Of a stretch of 10,378 nucleotides of DNA, positions 1 to 5,772 are shown one piece after another. The notes under the pieces were generated by a model. That model was not told the origin of the DNA. It searched no databases and saw nothing but the letters and a program-made list of their open reading frames with translations. The position numbers and the translations under genes were made by a program. The stretch is from positions 1 through 10,378 of the forward strand of contig JAISRI010000165.1 in NCBI GenBank assembly GCA_031273735.1. Direction: 5' to 3'. This stretch comes from Helicobacteraceae bacterium. Lineage in GTDB: Bacteria > Campylobacterota > Campylobacteria > Campylobacterales > SZUA-545. Numbering within the stretch: the stretch's first letter is position 1; each line of letters starts with the position of its first letter.

Positions 1-158
1 AGAAACTTATACTTAAAACCGCCAAAGGGTTTAGCTTCCCAGCCAATTGGCGGGCAGATAGAAAATCCGCCCGATTTTTCTACAAAACGTCGATCGCAAT
101 CGATCGTCGCCCCAAACGCAAAAACCGCTAACGCCGCGATTAATAAACACTTTTTCAT
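1..158 (-). CDS. Secreted protein of unknown function, N-terminal part (cut by window edge)
   Basis: The reading frame opens at ATG 156-158 on the minus strand and stays open to the left edge (52 codons). A purine-rich AAAGGGCGAA lies just upstream of the ATG as a possible ribosome binding site. The first ~18 residues (MKKCLLIAALAVFAFGA) are a typical signal peptide, so the product should be exported. The mature start contains a Cys (TIDCDRRF), then GGFSICPPIGW and PFGGFKYKF. This pattern (G-F-S-hydrophobic-C/R-P-P-x-G-W) resembles small PsbP/DUF1795-like secreted domains; that is a resemblance from memory, not a firm call. It lies 47 bases downstream of the minus-strand cusF-like gene in the same direction, so the two are probably co-transcribed. 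Function is unknown, and the 3' end is outside the window. Confidence 0.6.
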   Translation of the reverse strand, partial: MKKCLLIAALAVFAFGATIDCDRRFVEKSGGFSICPPIGWEAKPFGGFKYKF

Positions 159-205
159 TTCGCCCTTTCGCGCTGAAATCTAACCGCGATCTTAGCGCAA
201 AAATC

Positions 206-511
206 CTATTTAGCCCTTTTAATCGCGTTTAGCGTATTGACGCGCCCGCTTTGAACAAAACTAAACTCTACTTCGTCGCCCTCTTTGATTCCGCGAATGA
301 GTTTAACGCCGCCAAACGCGTATTCCATCGTCATAGAAGGCCAGCTAAGACGCGCTATCGGCTCCTGCTCGATCGTTAGCGTTTTGCTTTCGCGGTCGAT
401 CGAGCGCAAAACGCCTCTAGCTTCGACCGCAATGGTTTCGATCGCGCTATTGTTCGTTTCGGCGGCAAAACAGCAAAGCGCCGCTACGCATAAGATACAA
501 AAACGCTTCAT
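206..511 (-). CDS. cusF: CusF-like periplasmic copper/silver-binding protein (stand-alone copy 1)
   Basis: This 101-residue protein has a signal peptide (MKRFCILCVAALCCFAA) and one CusF OB-fold domain (about residues 28-101). The core EPIARLSWPSMTM aligns without gaps to E. coli CusF (DPIAAVNWPEMTM), followed by GDEVEFSFVQSG, close to the E. coli GDKVAFNFVQQG. CusF carries Cu(I)/Ag(I) in the periplasm and hands it to the CusCBA pump. Three of the four ligands known in E. coli CusF are present: Trp57, Met60 and Met62. The position of the His ligand (E. coli His36) is Gln49 here (codon CAG), so metal binding may be altered. I chose the start at 511 because GGAGCGG lies about 5 bases upstream and the signal peptide begins there. 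An in-frame ATG at 541 would add ten residues without a ribosome binding site. It is divergent from purA and away from the main cus operon. Confidence 0.85.
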   Translation of the reverse strand: MKRFCILCVAALCCFAAETNNSAIETIAVEARGVLRSIDRESKTLTIEQEPIARLSWPSMTMEYAFGGVKLIRGIKEGDEVEFSFVQSGRVNTLNAIKRAK

Positions 512-539
512 CAATCCGCTCCAAAACGAAAATAGCCGC

Positions 540-545
540 ATATTA
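540..545 (-). promoter_or_regulatory. Possible -10 element for the minus-strand cusF-like gene
   Basis: TAATAT reads on the minus strand about 30 bases upstream of the cusF start at 511. No convincing -35 is visible at the expected spacing. It is a weak candidate, based only on similarity to TATAAT and on position. Confidence 0.25.
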
Positions 546-596
546 GACGCCGTTTGTGAATACTTCGTGATCGATTTCGCAAATCTTGCTTTGCTG

Positions 597-605
597 TGTT
601 AGAAT
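597..605 (+). promoter_or_regulatory. Extended -10 promoter for purA
   Basis: TGTTAGAAT matches the extended -10 form TGnTATAAT with one mismatch (TAGAAT at 600-605). It lies 29 bases upstream of the purA ATG, which puts the start of transcription near 612. No good -35 is visible, which is common where an extended -10 is used. It should drive purA, fliJ and motE together. Confidence 0.5.
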
Positions 606-634
606 TGCGCGCATAACCAAATAAAAGCGAGATA

Positions 635-1825
635 ATGGCAAATAAAGCTGATCTAATTGTAGGTATTCAATGGGGCGACGAGGGAAAAGGCAAAATTGTC
701 GATCTTTTCGCGCAAAAATATGATTTCGTCGTTCGCTATCAGGGCGGACACAACGCGGGGCATACGATTGTCATCGACGAAAAAAAATACGCTCTGCATC
801 TGATCCCTTCGGGGGTTTTAAACCCAAAGGCGCTTAACGTGATCGGCAACGGCGTGGTCGTCTGCCCAAACGCTTTGATAGGCGAGATGGCGCAATTTGG
901 CGATCTTCGCGGGCGACTCTTTATCAGCCGCAACGCGCACCTGATTTTGGACTACCATATAACGCTAGATCAGACTAGAGAAACCAATCTCGGCGATAAA
1001 AAAATCGGCACCACGGGACGCGGGATAGGACCAGCTTACGCCGATAAAGCCGCTCGCGTTGGCGTTCGTTTGGGCGATCTAGCCGATCAAGCCAAAACGA
1101 TCGACGCGATTCTAAAACGTTACGACGATCTAAATCTAACGCCGCCAAATCGCGCGCAAATCGCGGCGGACGTCGCGAATTGGGCGGATCGCCTGCTTCC
1201 TCTCGCGGCGGATACGACGCGGATTTTATGGGAGGCGCTTGATCGCGGCGAAAAAGTCTTGCTTGAAGGAGCGCAAGGAACGTTGCTAGACGTCGATCAC
1301 GGCGCCTATCCGTTTGTTACAAGCTCCAATACAATTGCGGCGGGCGCCTGCTCTGGCGCAGGACTTTCGCCAAAAGAGATCGGCAAGGTAACCGGCGTGG
1401 TCAAAGCCTATTGCACGAGGGTCGGCAACGGTCCCTTTGCAACCGAGCAAGATAACGAAATTGGCGAGCGTTTGCGTAAAAACGGCGAGGAGTTTGGCAC
1501 AAGCACGGGGCGCGCGCGCCGTTGCGGCTGGTTTGACGCGCCGCTGGCGAAGTTTGCGTGCCGAATCAACGGCGTCGACGAATTGGCGTTGATGAAACTC
1601 GACGTTCTCGACGGCTTCGACGAGATTAAAGTTTGCGTCGATTACGACGGGACTATGCCAATCTATCGATCGTTTGCGGGTTGGGATAAGCTCGCCAAAG
1701 CGAAAACTCTTAGCGATCTGCCAAAAACGGCGCAAAATTATATCTTCGCGTTAGAAGAGGCGATCGGCGTTAAAATCGCGATGATCTCGACGGGCGCGGA
1801 TCGCAACGACTCTATTTACAGGTAG
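635..1825 (+). CDS. purA: Adenylosuccinate synthetase
   Basis: This cytoplasmic enzyme joins IMP and aspartate with GTP to make adenylosuccinate, the first committed step from IMP to AMP. Signature motifs are present in order: QWGDEGKGK near residues 12-20 with the catalytic Asp15, GGHNAGHT near 37-44 with the catalytic His43, GTTGRGIGPAY near 124-134 (IMP binding), LEGAQGTLLDVDHG near 209-222, and GTSTGRARRCGW near 287-298. The C-terminus ends with STGADRNDSIYR, a recognisable family ending. At 396 residues it is a little shorter than the usual 415-430, but no motif is missing, so it is probably active. The ATG at 635 sits directly before the conserved N-terminal beta strand; the upstream AAGCGAGAT is only a weak ribosome binding site. 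It is the first gene of a likely operon with fliJ-like and motE-like, 4 bases downstream. Confidence 0.97.
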   Translation: MANKADLIVGIQWGDEGKGKIVDLFAQKYDFVVRYQGGHNAGHTIVIDEKKYALHLIPSGVLNPKALNVIGNGVVVCPNALIGEMAQFGDLRGRLFISRNAHLILDYHITLDQTRETNLGDKKIGTTGRGIGPAYADKAARVGVRLGDLADQAKTIDAILKRYDDLNLTPPNRAQIAADVANWADRLLPLAADTTRILWEALDRGEKVLLEGAQGTLLDVDHGAYPFVTSSNTIAAGACSGAGLSPKEIGKVTGVVKAYCTRVGNGPFATEQDNEIGERLRKNGEEFGTSTGRARRCGWFDAPLAKFACRINGVDELALMKLDVLDGFDEIKVCVDYDGTMPIYRSFAGWDKLAKAKTLSDLPKTAQNYIFALEEAIGVKIAMISTGADRNDSIYR

Positions 1826-1829
1826 CGCT

Positions 1830-2252
1830 ATGAACGATTTCGCCCAACTTGCAAAGATTAAAAACGGCAAGGTAGAAGAGCTTCGCAGGGAGCTTCAAGC
1901 GGCGCAATCGGAACTAATGAAAAGGGAAAACGCGCTGAACCTTTTAAGCGTCGAGTTTGCCGCTATGGTAGAACCTGAAAGCGGCGCGTTTGGCGATCTT
2001 GCGATCGCGAGCGAAAAACGCGGGGTATATCGGCGCGAAATCGACGCGGCGCGAAAAGAAATTTTTACGGCGCATCAGAAGGTTTTTCAGATACGTTTTC
2101 TTCTCAAAAAAGCGCTTGTGGAATACGAAAAAATCAATCATCTCGATCGCGAAGAAAAAGCGTTTGCGGCGATCGCGGCGAAAAAGAGCGAAGATAAACG
2201 CTTGGATGACGCGGCGATCAACGCCCGTTATATTCTAAGGAGCGCAGAATGA
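1830..2252 (+). CDS. fliJ: FliJ-like flagellar export coiled-coil protein
   Basis: This 140-residue protein is dominated by two charged, heptad-like helices (about residues 7-47 and 60-125), with no signal peptide or membrane segment. That is the shape and size of FliJ (about 145 residues), the antiparallel coiled coil that sits in the flagellar type III export ATPase ring, links FliI to FlhA and escorts substrates. The N-terminal FAQLAKIKNGKVEELRREL and the C-terminal KKSEDKRLDDAA resemble FliJ of Campylobacterota. Sequence conservation in FliJ is low, so the call leans on length, helix pattern and position between purA and motE, where I recall a FliJ-like gene in Campylobacter. The AGGTAG ribosome binding site overlaps the purA stop codon. 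The stop codon overlaps the motE start as ATGA, which suggests translational coupling. A general coiled-coil protein is the alternative. Confidence 0.75.
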   Translation: MNDFAQLAKIKNGKVEELRRELQAAQSELMKRENALNLLSVEFAAMVEPESGAFGDLAIASEKRGVYRREIDAARKEIFTAHQKVFQIRFLLKKALVEYEKINHLDREEKAFAAIAAKKSEDKRLDDAAINARYILRSAE

Positions 2253-2773
2253 AACGGCTTTTATTTTTAGTTACGCTGAGCGCTATGTCGTCAGCGGACG
2301 ATTGTAACGCGATCTTCGAGGCGCGCAAAAACGAGATTCTTTTCGAGGTCGATCGCCTTGATAAATCAAAAAGCGAATTGGAGGCTTTAGGCGAAGCGAC
2401 AGAGCGTATTCTAAGCCAAAAAGAGGAGGCGCTCAAACAAAGAGAGGCAAAGATCGTCGCCGATCTAAAAGCGATCGAAGAAGAAAGAGCAAAAATCGAA
2501 GCGGCGTTAAAGGCGCAACAAGAGCTTTTAGCGCAGATTAACGATATTAAAGGGAGCAAATTAAAAAGTCTGTATACAGATATGAAAGCCTCTAACGCTG
2601 GCGAGATTATGAGCGCGCTCGATCCCTATTTAGCCTCTGATATTTTAAGCCGTTTGGATCCCAAAACCGCCGCCGCCGTATTAGCGCGGATCGAACCAGC
2701 CGCCGCCGCCGTTATCACGGGTATTTTGCATAAAGGCGCGCCATACGTTAGAGATCAAAACGCGACAAAATAA
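2249..2773 (+). CDS. motE: MotE-like periplasmic flagellar motor protein
   Basis: This 174-residue protein starts with a signal peptide (MKRLLFLVTLSAMSSA). A long charged coiled coil follows (about residues 25-100, rich in Glu, Lys and Ala). The C-terminal helical domain (about 103-160) has two MgtE-N-like repeats: MKASNAGEIMSALDPYLASD and ILSRLDPKTAAAVLARIEP. This is the MotE/MgtE_N architecture found in flagellar motility proteins, including the Campylobacter protein encoded next to purA. MotE-type proteins act in the periplasm and are linked to stator assembly or function; the precise role in this organism is inferred. The start overlaps the fliJ stop (ATGA at 2249-2252), and AAGGAGCG lies just upstream as a good ribosome binding site. 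It is probably the last gene of the purA operon. No clear Rho-independent terminator follows. Confidence 0.8.
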   Translation: MKRLLFLVTLSAMSSADDCNAIFEARKNEILFEVDRLDKSKSELEALGEATERILSQKEEALKQREAKIVADLKAIEEERAKIEAALKAQQELLAQINDIKGSKLKSLYTDMKASNAGEIMSALDPYLASDILSRLDPKTAAAVLARIEPAAAAVITGILHKGAPYVRDQNATK

Positions 2774-2785
2774 ACCGTCGTCTGT

Positions 2786-2868
2786 AAAGCGCTAAGCCAA
2801 CGCAAACTATAGAAAGCTTAAGGCGGTAAAATATTTTCCGCGTTTTGCAAAACTTGCGTAAGCGCTTT
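2786..2868. other. Intergenic segment able to fold into a branched structure
   Basis: Within the 220-base gene-free stretch 2774-2993, AAAGCGCT (2786-2793) pairs perfectly with AGCGCTTT (2861-2868). Inside that, ACGCAA (2800-2805) pairs with TTGCGT (2854-2859). The enclosed part holds two small hairpins: GCGG/CCGC (2823-2826 with 2838-2841, extended by AAA/TTT) and GTTT/AAAC (2842-2845 with 2850-2853). A run of five T spans 2866-2870 but overlaps the stem, so it is not a clean terminator. It could be an untranslated end of the motE transcript, a small RNA on either strand, or chance, since AGCGCT is self-complementary and common here. No known RNA family was recognised. Confidence 0.25.
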
Positions 2869-2993
2869 TTGCTTGCTCATTAACAAAGCCTACATACGCG
2901 ATTATTCCCGCGCGGACATATTATTTTGTTTAAGGCAAAGACGTTTTAATTTTTTAGATTTCCCAATCTCTTTGGACAGGTTTGGGTAATTTA

Positions 2994-3686
2994 TTAAGCG
3001 GTTTCGTCGTCGGGCGTAGTCTCTAGCACATATCCCATTCCGCGAACAGTTTTGATCAGTTTTTGGTTAAAGCCGTCGTCGATCTTAGCGCGTAGTCTGC
3101 GCATAGCGACTTCGACAATGTTGGCGTCGCTGTTAAAGTTAATATCCCACACCAGAGAGGCGATCAGCGTTTTTGGAAGCGTTTCGCCCTCCCTCCGCAT
3201 TAAAAGCTCTAGCAAACCAAACTCTTTTGCCGTTAGCTCGATGCGTTTGCCGCCGCGCCTCGCTACGCGCCGCAAAAGATCAAGCTCTAGATCGGCTATG
3301 CGAATCGCGCTCGTTTCGCCGCCGCGCCGATCGCGCCGCAGTATCGTCCGCGCGCGCGCTAGAAGCTCGGCGAACGAAAAGGGCTTGATGAGATAATCGT
3401 CCGCGCCAAGCTCTAAACCTTTAACGCGATCTTCCACCTGATCGCGGGCGGTCAGAAAGAGCGTAGGCATATTTATTCCGCGTTTTCGCAGGCTCGAAAG
3501 AAGCTGCCAGCCGTCCATACCCGGTAGCATAACGTCTAGGATCGCCAAATCGTAATGGTTGTTTTCCGCGAGATAAAGCCCGTCGTCGCCGTTATCCGCA
3601 AGATCGATTGAAAATCCCGCCTCGTTTAATCCCTGTTTAAGGTATTCGCCCGTTTTTCGCTCGTCTTCTACGATTAAAATCTTCAT
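2994..3686 (-). CDS. cusR: OmpR-family copper/heavy-metal response regulator (CusR/CopR type)
   Basis: This 230-residue cytoplasmic DNA-binding regulator has a receiver domain (about residues 1-118) with the acidic pair Glu7-Asp8, phospho-acceptor Asp51 in ILDVMLPG, switch Thr79 and Lys101 in IKPF. A winged-helix effector domain follows (about 128-224). The effector segment LPKTLIASLVWDINFNSDAN and the ending KLIKTVRGMGYVLE are nearly those of E. coli CusR and related heavy-metal regulators, so it should respond to Cu(I)/Ag(I). The ATG at 3686 is preceded by GGAGAAAAA. It is divergent from the efflux operon and shares with it a 95-base region that holds a CusR-box-like palindrome ending 12 bases before this start, so self-regulation is likely. 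The usual partner kinase CusS is not encoded next to it: upstream is the divergent operon, and downstream is a gap and then motE on the other strand. Confidence 0.92.
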   Translation of the reverse strand: MKILIVEDERKTGEYLKQGLNEAGFSIDLADNGDDGLYLAENNHYDLAILDVMLPGMDGWQLLSSLRKRGINMPTLFLTARDQVEDRVKGLELGADDYLIKPFSFAELLARARTILRRDRRGGETSAIRIADLELDLLRRVARRGGKRIELTAKEFGLLELLMRREGETLPKTLIASLVWDINFNSDANIVEVAMRRLRAKIDDGFNQKLIKTVRGMGYVLETTPDDETA

Positions 3687-3697
3687 TTTTTCTCCGC

Positions 3698-3713
3698 ATT
3701 ACAAAAATGTCAT
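3698..3713. promoter_or_regulatory. CusR-box-like operator
   Basis: ATTACAAAAATGTCAT is an imperfect palindrome of six-base half-sites separated by four bases. It matches the E. coli CusR box core ATGACAANNTTGTCAT at 12 of 14 defined positions (mismatches at positions 3 and 10). The location also fits: between the divergent regulator and efflux genes, centred about 53 bases upstream of the start of transcription predicted from the TATAAT at 3747, where an OmpR-family activator would act. It also lies 12 bases from the regulator's own start codon. The box consensus is quoted from memory. Confidence 0.6.
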
Positions 3714-3722
3714 CTGAGCGAC

Positions 3723-3736
3723 TCCGTTTTGACGGA
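3723..3736. promoter_or_regulatory. Perfect inverted repeat over the -35 region
   Basis: TCCGTTTTGACGGA has perfect 5-base arms (TCCGT/ACGGA) and a 4-base centre. It covers the position where the -35 of the efflux promoter should be, 10 bases before TATAAT. It contains TTGACG, close to the -35 consensus but only 12 bases from the -10, too near for a normal sigma-70 promoter. It may be a second operator half-site region or chance. Confidence 0.3.
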
Positions 3737-3746
3737 ACGCGGTTTT

Positions 3747-3752
3747 TATAAT
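3747..3752 (+). promoter_or_regulatory. -10 element of the copper efflux operon promoter
   Basis: TATAAT is a perfect -10 hexamer, 29 bases upstream of the copG start codon. At 17-base spacing the -35 would be CCGTTT/CGTTTT, a poor match. A good -10 with a weak -35 fits a promoter that depends on an activator bound upstream, here the CusR-like box at 3698-3713. Confidence 0.55.
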
Positions 3753-3781
3753 GCCGTAGTTTATCAAACGAAGGAGAAGCG

Positions 3782-4192
3782 ATGATTTTTACTACTTGGC
3801 TTTTAGCCGCCGCGATTTCGACGCAACCGATCGAGGCGACGGTTTATAAAGATCCGAACTGCGGCTGTTGCAACGATTGGATCGCGCATTTGGAGAAAAA
3901 CGGCTTCGCGGTCAAAACGCATAACCAAAGGCGCGATTTTGGCGTTCCTCGCAAATATGCTTCCTGCCACACGGCGATCGTCGCGGGATACGCGATCGAA
4001 GGGCACGTCCCCGCAAACGATATAAAACGTTTGCTTGAAGAAAAACCCGACGCGATCGCTCTTGCCGTCCCAAATATGCCGATCGGATCGCCCGGTATGG
4101 ACGGCGCGGCTTACGACGGTTTGAGCGAACCTTTCGAGGTTTTACTCGTCGGCAAAGACGGATCGGCGCGAGTTTTTGGCGAATATAAATAA
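3782..4192 (+). CDS. copG: DUF411 / CopG-like periplasmic copper protein
   Basis: This 136-residue protein of the DUF411 family carries the family hallmark VYKDPNCGCCNDW at residues 21-33, with the CxCC cysteines Cys27, Cys29 and Cys30. A fourth Cys follows in KYASCHTA (Cys62), and GHVP (His75) and NMPIGSPGMD (99-107) are also conserved. In CopG proteins these cysteines hold a thioredoxin-like fold and a multi-copper cluster, and the protein is thought to act in periplasmic copper redox handling; I infer the same role here. The hydrophobic N-terminus (MIFTTWLLAAAIS) should direct export but lacks the usual Lys/Arg, which is odd for a signal peptide. The start is supported by AAGGAGAAGCG directly before the ATG. 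It is the first gene of the efflux operon, 10 bases ahead of the second cusF. Confidence 0.9.
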   Translation: MIFTTWLLAAAISTQPIEATVYKDPNCGCCNDWIAHLEKNGFAVKTHNQRRDFGVPRKYASCHTAIVAGYAIEGHVPANDIKRLLEEKPDAIALAVPNMPIGSPGMDGAAYDGLSEPFEVLLVGKDGSARVFGEYK

Positions 4193-4202
4193 AGGAGAAA
4201 CG

Positions 4203-4538
4203 ATGAACGGGATAAAAACGCTTTTTGCGCTTCTGATTCTCTTTGCGCCTTTTGGCGCGTTTGGCGCTCATAATATGGCGGATCACGGATCGCATTCGAC
4301 TCATACGCAAAACTCCGCTACTAGCGAGGGCGAGATTCGCAGAGCTAATTTAGAGGCGGGGACGGTTTTGCTAAAACACGGCGATATAGAGGCGCTGAAT
4401 ATGCGCGCAATGACTATGCAGTTTTCCGTCAAGGATAAAACGGCGTTATCGGGATTAAAAACGGGCGATCGCGTCGTATTCACGCTTGAAAAAGAGGGCG
4501 CGGACGTCGTTATAACGGATATTCGGCTTGCGCCCTAA
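4203..4538 (+). CDS. cusF: CusF-like periplasmic copper/silver-binding protein (operon copy 2)
   Basis: This 111-residue protein has a signal peptide (residues 1-21, ending AFGAFG), a short His/Met-rich stretch (HNMADHGSHSTH, 23-34), then a CusF domain (about 44-110). The ligand region HGDIEALNMRAMTM gives His59, Met70 and Met72 at the CusF positions, but the Trp that caps the metal in E. coli CusF (Trp44) is Met67 here. Binding through one His and three Met is therefore possible. Its role would be to carry Cu(I)/Ag(I) in the periplasm to the CusCBA pump. The start at 4203 is chosen because AAAGGAGAAACG precedes it and the signal peptide begins there; an in-frame ATG at 4176 lies inside copG. 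The 3' end overlaps the TTG start of cusC by 11 bases. The domain is markedly more like the CusF domain at the end of CusB than the copy at 206-511. Confidence 0.88.
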   Translation: MNGIKTLFALLILFAPFGAFGAHNMADHGSHSTHTQNSATSEGEIRRANLEAGTVLLKHGDIEALNMRAMTMQFSVKDKTALSGLKTGDRVVFTLEKEGADVVITDIRLAP

Positions 4539-5772
4539 CGTAATCGTTTTAGCGCTTTTTTTCGTTCAAACGCTCTTTGCGCAAGAGCTTGGCTCGTCGC
4601 TAGAAGAGCTACTTGCCTATGCTCGCGAACGTAATCCGCGTTTTGAGGCGATCGAGGGCGAAACAAGCGCCGCGTTTAACCGCGTCGGTTCCGCCGGCGC
4701 GTTGGACGATCCGCGATTTCGCGTCGAGTTTCGGGATATGACAAAGATGGGCGACCAATCGCCAACCTTGTCGCCAAGCCGCGTGGGAAGCGTCCGCTAT
4801 CTGCTTATGCAGGATATTCCTTGGTATGGCAAACGCGATCTAAAGCGCGAAGTCGCCGCGTCGCTGGCGCGGTCGATCGAACAGGGCGCAAAAGGCGAAC
4901 AAAACGCGATCGAAGCGGATATAAAAACGACTTACGCCGAGCTTTTCTATTTGGAGGAAAATATACGACTGACGCGGGAGATAGAGGCGATTTTAGCGCA
5001 AACGGAGGCGATCGCCCAAAAGCGTTACGCGCTTGGAATATCGCCCCAAAAAGAATCAATCGACGCGGCGATCGAGCGAAGCGAATTGCAAAACGATCTC
5101 ATTGCGCTGGAAACAAAGCGCGTCCAATTAAAGGCGAAAATGAACGCCCTTTTAGGACGCGATCTTTTCGCGCCGCTTCTTTCGCCCGAGTCGATCGCGC
5201 CGCTTCCTAACGCCGCGAAGATCGATTACGCCGCGCTTAGAAACCGCGTTCAAAACGCCCCGCGCCTTTTAGCGAAGGAATCGCAGATCGAGGCGGCGCA
5301 AAGAAACAAAGAGCTTGCCTACAAAAACCGCTATCCCGACTTTACGCTCGGCGTTTCGCCTATTCAATATGGCGATTCTATTAAAGAGTGGGAGCTGATG
5401 ATCGAGTTTAACATTCCGCTTGGGCGAACCTCTTTACGATCCGAACAGATGGAATCGGACGCGACGTTACTCGCCGCGAGATCGCAAAAAGAGGCGGAAG
5501 CAAACGAGGTTATGTTGGAGCTTTACGAAAACGCGGCGGATTACGAATCGGCTTTGCGCTCTATCGCGCTGATCGACGAAACGCTAACGCCGCAGACCAA
5601 ACTTGCCTTCGCTTCGGCTCTCGCGGGCTACGAAACGGGCAAAACCGACTTCGCGCAACTGTTGCAGGCGCAAAACCGACTTCGTCAGGCGCGGCGGAGC
5701 GCGATCGCGGCGCGGTTGCAAGCGCGGATAGCTTTGGCGCAGATCGAGCGCGTTTTAGGAGAGGGGCTATGA
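4528..5772 (+). CDS. cusC: TolC-family outer-membrane efflux channel (CusC-like)
   Basis: This 414-residue protein is the outer-membrane duct of the tripartite pump. A signal peptide (RPNVIVLALFFVQTLFA) is followed by two outer-membrane efflux protein repeats (about residues 25-205 and 220-412) with long amphipathic helices. The segment MQDIPWYGKRDLKREVA (about 92-108) is typical of metal-efflux TolC relatives, and the second repeat has the matching EFNIPLGR. Family length is usually 400-460. The only start in frame ahead of the signal peptide is TTG at 4528; a stop codon lies in frame at 4513-4515 and the first ATG is deep in the domain. This TTG lies inside cusF and has only a weak upstream purine stretch, so it may depend on translational coupling. 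E. coli CusC is a lipoprotein, but this protein has no Cys at all and so cannot be lipidated. The stop overlaps the cusB start as ATGA. Confidence 0.9.
   Translation: MRPNVIVLALFFVQTLFAQELGSSLEELLAYARERNPRFEAIEGETSAAFNRVGSAGALDDPRFRVEFRDMTKMGDQSPTLSPSRVGSVRYLLMQDIPWYGKRDLKREVAASLARSIEQGAKGEQNAIEADIKTTYAELFYLEENIRLTREIEAILAQTEAIAQKRYALGISPQKESIDAAIERSELQNDLIALETKRVQLKAKMNALLGRDLFAPLLSPESIAPLPNAAKIDYAALRNRVQNAPRLLAKESQIEAAQRNKELAYKNRYPDFTLGVSPIQYGDSIKEWELMIEFNIPLGRTSLRSEQMESDATLLAARSQKEAEANEVMLELYENAADYESALRSIALIDETLTPQTKLAFASALAGYETGKTDFAQLLQAQNRLRQARRSAIAARLQARIALAQIERVLGEGL

Noticed and set aside
285..602. Open frame of 105 codons on the plus strand over the minus-strand cusF
   Set aside because: It is antisense to a clear CusF protein, has no recognisable domain, and runs through the purA promoter region.
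1286..1735. 149-codon minus-strand open frame inside purA
   Set aside because: The plus-strand frame encodes conserved PurA motifs; the antisense frame is open only because of codon bias and shows no family features.
2786..2868. Known RNA (tRNA, SRP RNA, tmRNA) in the motE-regulator gap
   Set aside because: There is no tRNA arm pattern, no SRP tetraloop/AGCA motif and no tmRNA ends; only a generic branched fold is visible.
2951..2993. Possible terminator after the regulator gene (AGATT-TCCC-AATCT hairpin and CCCAA/TTGGG pairing)
   Set aside because: Stems are only 5 bases, and on the minus strand the hairpin is followed by A-rich, not T-rich, sequence.
3729..3734. TTGACG as the -35 of the efflux promoter
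   Set aside because: Only 12 bases separate it from TATAAT, too short for a sigma-70 promoter; the neighbouring CusR-like box fits activator control better.
3912..4310. 132-codon minus-strand open frame across copG and cusF
   Set aside because: It is very rich in Arg/Lys with no fold-like pattern and lies opposite two well-supported genes.
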